A stretch of 64,000 bases of DNA, taken from NCBI RefSeq assembly GCF_006864425.1, contig NZ_QHLI01000005.1, forward strand, positions 1-64,000. The letters are read 5' to 3'. The position numbers and the translations under genes are program-made. Below, piece after piece: positions 57,892-64,000 of this stretch. The stretch's first letter is position 1, and each line of letters begins with the position of its first letter. Source of the DNA: Campylobacter troglodytis (GTDB lineage: Bacteria; Campylobacterota; Campylobacteria; Campylobacterales; Campylobacteraceae). The notes beneath the pieces were generated by a model. The model saw only the letters and a program-made list of their open reading frames with translations. It searched no databases and was not told the origin of the DNA.

Positions 57892-58116
57892 TTTTTTACT
57901 CCCTTAAAAATTTAAATAACTTTGCAGTTTTAACATAAAATTCTAAAATGTAAGATAAAATTTGTCTAAAATTTTAAATTTTTGTGAATTTTTTACCAAA
58001 ATCCACACAAAATTTGCAAAATTTCACATTGTGGCGATAAAATTCACACTAAATATCTTTACAAATCCAAATTTCGCAAGGCTAAAATATCATTTTAACA
58101 ACTCAAAATTTCAAGG
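57892..58116 (-). other. Upstream region of cargo 2
   Basis: No gene. Carries the conserved TTTTATGTTAAAACTGCAA block (minus strand) just before cargo 2, then a stretch of GTGAATTTTTTACC/AAAATTCACAC words up to the stop of the outer-membrane gene. Confidence 0.45.
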
Positions 58117-58979
58117 CTAAAACTTTTTCCACAAACTAAGCCCAAACACCGCATCAGGCGAGGCTGAGCTACCACCAAAACTTGCACTAGCAGATAGTGC
58201 TGTATCAGCATTTATGCTGTAAGTCGAGCCAACGCTCAAAGTAGGTATAGAGCGAAATTCAGAGTTTTGCTCGCCGTTTATCCTTTGTGGGCTTTGTAGT
58301 CTTTGCTCTGCACCTAAATCAAGCGTGATTTTGGGGCTTAACACTATGGACAAATCCCCACCCACATAAAAGCTGTTGCCATAGCGGATCTTCATAAATT
58401 CAAACTTCCTATCAAGGTTATAAGAAAAGCCCATATAAAACGAATACACCACAGAGTCGCTATATCCGCGTAGGCTTGTTTGTAAAGAGTAAGAATTAAC
58501 GAAAAAAGTTTTCAACTCATCGACACCTTTTCGCGTGAGATGATAGAGCTTTGCAACGAAGTTTGTGGCACAAAATCCGCAAAACTCGCACCTGTGTAGA
58601 TGAAGCCAAGCCATAAAGAATTAAAACTTATATCATTGTCGTGGCTGTATGCGTTGGTAAGAAAATTTGTGTATTCTTTACGAGCAAACGAACCGCCAAA
58701 GGCTACGAGTATATCGAGGCGCGAAGTGAGCGTGTAGATGAGCGTTTGATTAAGCGAGAGTTGCTTTGTATCGTTTTATATAGTCGGATCTCCGCTAATG
58801 CTGATATTTGGGTAAAGATTGTATGAATTTGCATTGCCTGTGCTTAAAAACGAAAGGCTTGTGATACTTCGCAAGCCTATTTGCTTTTTGAAAAGCGAGT
58901 CTATGGTAATGGCATCTGAGGCGAAAAGTTGAGTGTAGAAAAACAAAGGCATAACGAGTAAAAAGCGTTTCAAAAGCAA
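58117..58979 (-). pseudogene. Outer-membrane beta-barrel-like protein, broken
   Basis: The minus strand begins with a signal peptide (LLKRFLLVMPLFFYTQLFA) and continues GLRSITSLSFLSTGNANSYNLYPNISIS. An in-frame TAA follows at about 58778, after which the same frame goes on (SLNQTLIYTLTSRLDILVAFGG). Near 58510-58525 a frame-shift leads into ELKTFFVNSYSLQTSLRGYSDS and a run of amphipathic strands ending SPDAVFGLSLWKKF, with the C-terminal Phe typical of barrels. Two lesions make it a pseudogene unless the sequence is in error. Its place between the exported cargos suggests it was their outer-membrane exporter or partner. Confidence 0.7.
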
Positions 58980-58989
58980 AAACTTTTAC

Positions 58990-59748
58990 TCATATTTTCG
59001 TATCAACTTTGCTTAAAAAGCCAAACATAAGCTTTAACTTATCAACGCTTTGTTGATGAAAAAGTTGTTGTAGATTACTAATGCTTGTGTTTTCGTAGGC
59101 TTTACTGAGCTGAATGACAATTTTTTCATTTTCTTTTTTATCCAAGTTTTGAGCTGAATTTTCAGCATTTTGGGCGTTTTTTCGCGCCAAATTTTCGCTC
59201 GCAAATCGCTCTTCTAACGCCTTTATATCATCATTTGAAAAGATTACACCACTTGCGCCAAAGCCGTTTTTAAGCACGCTACTAATGACTTCATTTGAAC
59301 GCTTTTCTTTGAGCGCAAGCCAGCTAGCCTTAAATTCATCGGCATTCGTAGCAGTTCGGTAAATACTTTCTATATCCTTATCCAAAAGGCTACCAACGCC
59401 TATGCCACCAAACTGCGAGATGACATTTTTGTTTTTGAATTTGTTGATTTCATTTATCAAAGCCGTATCAGCCGTGCCGTTTTTGAGCTGCTGATAAATC
59501 GAATTTTCACGCACAGGCATTTCCTTTGTGAGCTTGTCATACTCGCTTAAAATGGATTTAAAAGCGTTATTCATTCTCTCAATAATGCTTTTTAGCTCAT
59601 CATCACTCACATCTTCCCACGCTGTGCCGTATTTCCAACTGAAATCATTTTGCACGGTTTCGTTACTAGATTGTTCTACCTTATCGCTAGGCTTTACAGC
59701 TGTAAAGCTAGCGAAATTTAATGAATTAGAATTTATAGAACTAGTCAT
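58990..59748 (-). CDS. KVDxK-tailed partner protein A
   Basis: 252 residues, no signal peptide: Ser/Asn-rich start, then WEDVSDDELKSIIERMNNAFKSILSEYDK, helical regions, FGGIGVGSLLDKDIESIYRTATNADEFKASWLAL and an end FLSKVDTKI that parallels KVDIKA in partners B and C. DEFKASWLALKEKRS resembles VDEFKSQWAGLVSG in partner B, so the three are distant paralogues. Its start lies 9 bp after the stop of cargo 1, in one operon. Function unknown. Confidence 0.72.
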   Translation of the reverse strand: MTSSINSNSLNFASFTAVKPSDKVEQSSNETVQNDFSWKYGTAWEDVSDDELKSIIERMNNAFKSILSEYDKLTKEMPVRENSIYQQLKNGTADTALINEINKFKNKNVISQFGGIGVGSLLDKDIESIYRTATNADEFKASWLALKEKRSNEVISSVLKNGFGASGVIFSNDDIKALEERFASENLARKNAQNAENSAQNLDKKENEKIVIQLSKAYENTSISNLQQLFHQQSVDKLKLMFGFLSKVDTKI

Positions 59749-59757
59749 AATTTTACC

Positions 59758-60399
59758 CTACTTTCCACCATATTGATACATTAAATATCTTTCAAGAAAA
59801 CTCTTGTAATTTTTAGCTAAATCTTTTGCGACAAAATTTGTTTGTAAGTATGTTGAAGGTAACCTGCTAAATGCACCAGAAGCAGCATCAACCATACCAA
59901 CTCCATAACTAAAAACAAATTGTTTTGCACCCGTTCTCGTTTGAATGATATTTATTTTTGTTGTATAAGCCAAATAAGTCGTAATCGGGTCGCCGACAAT
60001 ATTCATTAGCTCTCTCAATCTTATGACATTTTGTTGATATTGCGTTCTAGTGTCCTTAAACATATAACAATGCGTAACACCAGCCGAGCAAATCCCACTT
60101 TTTTCAGGCACAAAATTTCCATACCTATCATAAGTGATTTCACTACCATAGTCTATGCCATAATCTATTGCATTGATTCTAGGCACAGCATACACGGCTG
60201 CTTCTCTTGCCCCAAGGTCTGCAAACCCAACTAAATACCCGCCCACAACCTAACTTGCTTCATCAAGTGTAAGTTTTTTAACGCCAGCTGATTTATCACT
60301 CAAAGCACCATTACTTACTTTGGCAAGAAAATCATCAGCCAAAGAAAGGCTTACTGTTAAAGCACTTACAAGAGCTAGTTTGAAAAATGTTCGTAACAT
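59758..60399 (-). pseudogene. Sec/double-glycine-leader protein, cargo 1, amber in the leader
   Basis: ATG at 60399 starts the same 54-residue double leader as cargos 2 and 3 (MLRTFFKLALVSALT, KKLTLDEAS). The codon that is CAG in cargo 2 is TAG here (60250-60252), four residues before the Gly-Gly. The frame continues intact for ~160 codons: YLVGFADLGAREAAVYAV, ICSAGVTHCYMF with two Cys, and a C-terminal helix AKDLAKNYKSFLERYL. The product would be 213 residues. So it is a one-codon pseudogene, or needs suppression. A weaker internal start at 60246 would make the protein without any leader. Confidence 0.75.
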
Positions 60400-60491
60400 T
60401 TTTACTCATTAATTGTTAAAAGTAAATACCTTGCAGTTTTAACATAAAATTGCTTAAAGTTAAGACAAAATCGACAAAATTTATCATTTTT
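60400..60491 (-). promoter_or_regulatory. Upstream region of cargo 1
   Basis: The minus strand repeats, almost base for base, the block in front of cargo 3: TGTCGATTTTGTCTTAAC and TTTTATGTTAAAACTGCAAG, then TTTACTTTTAACAATTAA. It probably contains the promoter. Confidence 0.5.
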
Positions 60492-60554
60492 TTATGCTTT
60501 TATATCAAGTGAATTTAAGGGCTTAATTTGGCGTGAATTTGAGTTAAATTTGTC
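60492..60554 (-). pseudogene. Remnant of a fourth KVDIKA-type gene
   Basis: On the minus strand 20 codons read DKFNSNSRQIKPLNSLDIKA then TAA, matching the last residues of partner B (NLSQIKPLSKVDIKA). A stop precedes it and accA lies directly beyond, so only the 3' end of an older copy is left. Confidence 0.7.
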
Positions 60555-60569
60555 CTAAAACCGCTTTCA

Positions 60570-61508
60570 CTACACTTCTTTAAAAGCACCCAAATTTAAA
60601 ATCTTTTGCACCCTCTTTGCGACAAGTTCCTTTGTGTCTAAGCTTTGAAGCTCTTCAAGCATCTTGCTAACATACTCTGCCACATTTGCAAAGGCTGTGT
60701 CCTTGTCGCGATGAGCTCCGTTTATGGGCTCAGCTATGACATCATCGATAAGCCCTTGTGCCTTTAAGTCATCAGCTGTGATTTTCATAGCCTTTGCGGC
60801 TTGTTCGCTTTTTGCAGGATCGTTCCAAAGTATAGCCGCACAGCCCTCAGGAGAGATGACAGAAAAAACGGAGTTTTTCATCATAGCTAGCTTGTCCGCA
60901 ACGCCTATGGCCAAAGCCCCCCCAGAGCCTCCCTCGCCGATAACCACAGCTATGGTAGGCGTTTTAAGCGTGGATAACTCGTATAAATTCACGGCTATTG
61001 CCTCGCTTTGCCCCCTTTCCTCAGCGCCTAGTCCTGGGTAAGCTCCTGGTGTGTCGATGAGAAAAAGCACGGGGATTTCAAATTTTTCAGCAAGCCTTGC
61101 CACACGCAAAGCCTTGCGGTAGCCCTCAGGGTGAGGCATACCAAAATTTCGTGCGATTTTATCCTTTGTGCCGCGTCCCTTTTGCTCGCCTATTACTATG
61201 AGCTTTTTGCCTCCAAGATAGCCCGCAAAGCACACAATGCTGGGGTCATCTCTAAAAGTGCGATCGCCGTGAATTTCATAAGCATCGCTTAATAAATGCT
61301 GGATAAAATCAAGTGCGTAAGGGCGGTCAGGATGGCGTGCTAATTGCAAGCGTTCATAATCGCTTAAATTTGAATAAACCTTTTTAATCTCTTTGGCGAG
61401 ATTTTTTTTCAAAATCGCCACAGCGTCCTTGTCGCCTTTGATTTGAGCGTTGATGATGTCCTCATCAATTTGCTCAATATGCTTTTCAAAGTCCAAATAA
61501 GAAGCCAT
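60570..61508 (-). CDS. accA: Acetyl-CoA carboxylase carboxyltransferase, alpha subunit
   Basis: AccA works with AccD to transfer the carboxyl group from biotin to acetyl-CoA. [49 protein letters not shown] and [20 protein letters not shown] are typical. 312 residues is normal. It lies 1 bp... directly after fabF on the same strand, giving a fatty-acid operon acpP-fabF-accA. Codon use is slightly richer in GC than in the neighbouring secretion locus. Confidence 0.96.
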   Translation of the reverse strand: MASYLDFEKHIEQIDEDIINAQIKGDKDAVAILKKNLAKEIKKVYSNLSDYERLQLARHPDRPYALDFIQHLLSDAYEIHGDRTFRDDPSIVCFAGYLGGKKLIVIGEQKGRGTKDKIARNFGMPHPEGYRKALRVARLAEKFEIPVLFLIDTPGAYPGLGAEERGQSEAIAVNLYELSTLKTPTIAVVIGEGGSGGALAIGVADKLAMMKNSVFSVISPEGCAAILWNDPAKSEQAAKAMKITADDLKAQGLIDDVIAEPINGAHRDKDTAFANVAEYVSKMLEELQSLDTKELVAKRVQKILNLGAFKEV

Positions 61509-62750
61509 TTACTCTACTTTTTTAAAAATTATCGAGCCGTTTGTGCCGCCAAAGCCAAAGCTGTTGCTCATCACTACATTTAAATTCACCTTGCGAGCCT
61601 CGTTTGCGACATAGTCTAAGTCGCATTCCTCGTCCTTTACAAGCTGATTGATAGTCGGTGGCACAGTGCCATCACGCAAAGCCATTAGGCAAATCACCGC
61701 TTCTATCGCACCTGCACCGCCCAAGCAGTGTCCTATTTGCCCCTTTGTCGAGCTTACCAAAGGCACAGCAGAGCCAAAAAGTGCTTTTATCGCAGCGGTT
61801 TCGTTCTTGTCATTTGCAGGTGTAGAAGTGCCGTGGGCGTTTATGTAGTCGATTTTTAGGGGGTTTCTTGCTAGGCTTTGAGAGCTACTTGCCATTTGCA
61901 AGGCTTTTTTCATAGCACGAAGCGGTCCATCAAGGGTTGGAGCGGTTATGTGGTGTGCGTCTGCACTTTCTCCAAAGCCTATGAGTTCAGCGTATATTCT
62001 AGCTCCACGCTTTATAGCATCCTCGTAGCTTTCAAAGATTAAAGCACCAGCGCCCTCGCCCATCACAAAGCCGTCTCGCTCTTTATCAAAGGGACGTGAA
62101 GCGTGTTTTGGCTCATCGTTGCGTGTAGAAAGTGCTTTCATAGCGGCAAAGCCTCCAATGCCGACAGGACAAATGGTAGATTCAGCCCCCACCACAAGCA
62201 TTTTGCTAGCATTTCCAAGGGCTATGCTCTTGTAAGCCTCGCACACAGCGTGAGTTCCAGCCGCACAAGCCGTTACACAGGCTAAATTTGGACCCTTTAA
62301 GCCCAAATCAATGGCAACTATGCCTCCAAGCATATTCACAAGTGCCGATGGCACAAAGAAGGGGCTTATACGGCGAACGCCCTTGTCAAAGCAAGTTACG
62401 GAGTTTTTTTCTATGTTTGGCAAACCGCCTATGCCAGCAGCTGAGATAACCCCAAAGTCCTCTTTGTCGAGTGTTTCGCCAAAATTTGCATCTTGCATAG
62501 CATCTTTTGCAGCCTTTATTCCAAGCTGAATGAAACGGTCTATCTTTTTTACTTCCTTTGCATCGCTAACCACGCTCAAAGGATCAAAGCCCTTCACCTC
62601 AGCAGCAATTTGCACCGGAAAATCGCTAACATCAAAAAGAGTAATCTTATCAACCCCGCATTCACCAGCACAAAGAGCCTTAAAAGAGCTTTCCTTGTCT
62701 AGTCCTAGGGCATTTATCATTCCTATGCCCGTAACCACAACTCTTTTCAA
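61509..62750 (-). CDS. fabF: 3-oxoacyl-[ACP] synthase II
   Basis: FabF condenses malonyl-ACP with growing acyl chains. The catalytic triad is Cys162 (VTACAAGTHAVC), His306 (YINAHGTSTPANDKNE) and His341 (KGQIGHCLGGAGAIE); SNSFGFGGTNGS closes the protein. 413 residues is normal. It follows acpP by 20 bp and adjoins accA. Confidence 0.97.
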   Translation of the reverse strand: MKRVVVTGIGMINALGLDKESSFKALCAGECGVDKITLFDVSDFPVQIAAEVKGFDPLSVVSDAKEVKKIDRFIQLGIKAAKDAMQDANFGETLDKEDFGVISAAGIGGLPNIEKNSVTCFDKGVRRISPFFVPSALVNMLGGIVAIDLGLKGPNLACVTACAAGTHAVCEAYKSIALGNASKMLVVGAESTICPVGIGGFAAMKALSTRNDEPKHASRPFDKERDGFVMGEGAGALIFESYEDAIKRGARIYAELIGFGESADAHHITAPTLDGPLRAMKKALQMASSSQSLARNPLKIDYINAHGTSTPANDKNETAAIKALFGSAVPLVSSTKGQIGHCLGGAGAIEAVICLMALRDGTVPPTINQLVKDEECDLDYVANEARKVNLNVVMSNSFGFGGTNGSIIFKKVE

Positions 62751-62770
62751 AGTTTTATCCTTGCAAAGAG

Positions 62771-63007
62771 CTATTTTTTGGGAAGATTTTCTATGTATTT
62801 AACGACATCTTCAATTTTAATGAGCTTTTCAGCGTCTGTGTCTGGGATTTCGATGTCAAATTTCTCCTCCAAAGCCATTATCAGCTCGACCACATCAAGT
62901 GAATCAGCACCTAAATCCTCGATGATTTTGGACTCTAGCTTTACAGAATCCGCATCAACACTTAACTGTTCGACAACGACTGCCTTTACATCATCAAAGG
63001 TTGCCAT
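62771..63007 (-). CDS. acpP: Acyl carrier protein
   Basis: A 78-residue acidic four-helix protein; the phosphopantetheine Ser36 is in [17 protein letters not shown]. It carries the acyl chains for FabF and FabZ. AAGGAGAAAAA is its ribosome site. It is first in the acpP-fabF-accA set. Confidence 0.97.
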   Translation of the reverse strand: MATFDDVKAVVVEQLSVDADSVKLESKIIEDLGADSLDVVELIMALEEKFDIEIPDTDAEKLIKIEDVVKYIENLPKK

Positions 63008-63160
63008 TTTTTCTCCTTAGAAATTTTTAAGTAAGTGTAATTCTACAATAAAAAATTTAAATTTTGGTTTATCTTTGTTTGTTTTTTACCTAAAATTTAG
63101 CAAAGTGTGCTTAGGATGCTTAATTTATGTTACAATTTTGCTTTTTATTTAGGAAGTATA

Positions 63161-64000
63161 ATGCAAAAAACATTTAAAATAGTAGTGCTTCAAAGCCTTG
63201 TTTTTATGGGGCTTTTATTTGTTTTAAGCCTTGTTTTAAGAAGCATTTTTATCGCTCATTTTATTAGCGAAATAAGGGGCGTAAGCTTGGCAGAATTTGC
63301 ACATTTTGCTTTGAATTTTCTTCGCTATGACGGACAAATCATAGGTGTTTTGAGCGTAATTTTCTTTGTGTTAAATTTCATCTCAAAACAAGCACTCATC
63401 AAGCTTTACGCCCTTTTGGTTATTTTAATTACCGCCTTTGTAGGCATTGCAAACATAGGCTTTTATAAGATTTATGCAGATGTCTTTAACTCCACGCTTT
63501 TAGGGCTTGTTTTTGATGATAAAAAGGCGATTTTAGACACCGCACTTGGTGGGGATTTTAACTTTACAAGCAAGGTTTTGATCTGGCTTTTAATAAGCTT
63601 TGCATTTTACGCATTTTTCGCGCTTTTTTACGCAAAAATGAATAAAACTCAAGGCAAAAAATTTCGCATTGTTATTTTCATAGGCTTTGTGCTTTGCTGT
63701 TTGTTTAGCATAAATGGAACAATAGGGCTTAAAGGCATATCTTTAAGCAAGGAAATCGTGCCTGTGTCAAATGCCTTTTTACGCAAGATCACGCACGGAG
63801 GCTTTCGAGATCTGCTTTATGTGTATAGAAGCTACGCAAAAATCGCAAAATCAAGCTTTAAAGACTTCACAAATGAAGCCCCACTTGCTGCTACAAGGGC
63901 TTTTTTTAATCTTGAAAACAAAGGCGAGAGTGAGTTTGATCTAAGAAAACTCTTGCAAAAAGAGGTTTCAAATCCTAATGAGATAGAAATTAGGCACATT
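63161..64000 (+). CDS. Membrane sulfatase-type protein (LTA-synthase/EptA-like), partial
   Basis: An open frame from ATG 63161 (TAGGAAG six bases before) to the window end, 280 codons so far. The first ~190 residues contain about five membrane helices (VVLQSLVFMGLLFVLSLVL, GVLSVIFFVLNFI, ALLVILITAFVGIANIGF, VLIWLLISFAFYAFFALF, IVIFIGFVLCCLFS). A periplasmic part begins next (GTIGLKGISLSKEIVPVSNAFLRKI). This layout fits LTA-synthase-like or phosphoethanolamine-transferase-like proteins of the sulfatase superfamily. The catalytic domain lies beyond the window, so the call is tentative. Confidence 0.65.
   Translation, partial: MQKTFKIVVLQSLVFMGLLFVLSLVLRSIFIAHFISEIRGVSLAEFAHFALNFLRYDGQIIGVLSVIFFVLNFISKQALIKLYALLVILITAFVGIANIGFYKIYADVFNSTLLGLVFDDKKAILDTALGGDFNFTSKVLIWLLISFAFYAFFALFYAKMNKTQGKKFRIVIFIGFVLCCLFSINGTIGLKGISLSKEIVPVSNAFLRKITHGGFRDLLYVYRSYAKIAKSSFKDFTNEAPLAATRAFFNLENKGESEFDLRKLLQKEVSNPNEIEIRHI

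Overview
The window looks like chromosomal DNA of a Campylobacter (Campylobacterota). It is AT-rich, gene starts lie behind TATAAT-type -10 boxes, and several blocks match the Campylobacter gene order as I remember it: bax-like/dapF/coaE/purM, DegT aminotransferase/oxidoreductase/hemH, hddA/gmhA2/hddC, fabZ/lpxA/clpX/mreB/mreC, and accA/fabF/acpP. I cannot fix the species. The many IS remnants, the low-complexity insertions in core enzymes and the dispersed GTGAATTT words are unlike the C. jejuni I know.

Layout. 1-960: insertion-sequence debris. 961-4076: cell-wall, CoA and purine genes. 4576-7592: two related glycosyltransferase genes, the second switched off by a poly-G tract. 8765-10596: recO and proB, separated and followed by IS remnants. 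12004-17040: aminotransferase, oxidoreductase, hemH, then a CorC-like membrane protein. 17533-18058: a RelB/RelE-type toxin-antitoxin pair. 18395-41815: a capsule-type sugar locus. It holds three tandem GDP-sugar reductase/epimerase paralogues, a three-piece transketolase, an aldo/keto reductase, SDR enzymes, a PLP 3-dehydratase, a 3,5-epimerase, a GDP-hexose/heptose 4,6-dehydratase, two methyltransferases, a radical SAM protein, hddA-gmhA2-hddC, and a second toxin-antitoxin pair. 43033-48201: a periplasmic metallo-hydrolase, then fabZ-lpxA-clpX-mreB-mreC. 48202-53640: nested IS remnants, thiL and two small genes behind a flagellar-type promoter. 53651-60554 (minus strand): a duplicated locus of Sec-exported proteins that also carry a double-glycine leader, a periplasmic C39 peptidase, a broken outer-membrane protein and partner proteins ending in KVDIKA. 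60570-63007: accA, fabF, acpP. 63161-64000: start of a membrane sulfatase-type gene.

How the genes work together. The sugar locus plausibly makes GDP-manno-heptose (GmhA2, HddA, HddC) and turns it into 6-deoxy or 3,6-dideoxy heptoses (4,6-dehydratase, His-type PLP dehydratase, epimerase, reductases), with methylation as decoration. It carries seven poly-G tracts and one GA repeat, and an eighth poly-G tract lies in the glycosyltransferase gene at 6.7 kb. Three genes are frame-shifted off. In four sugar genes the tract sits at the 3' end and is followed by a spacer kept free of stop codons up to the next start codon.

Three things deserve most attention. First, the Sec plus double-glycine-leader locus with a stand-alone periplasmic C39 peptidase. 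Second, the poly-G tracts followed by stop-free spacers. Third, a 32-35 bp sequence inserted repeatedly at TTT|GG sites (Phe-Gly codons) of decaying IS1595-like transposase genes. All functions are inferred from sequence reading only; no search was run.
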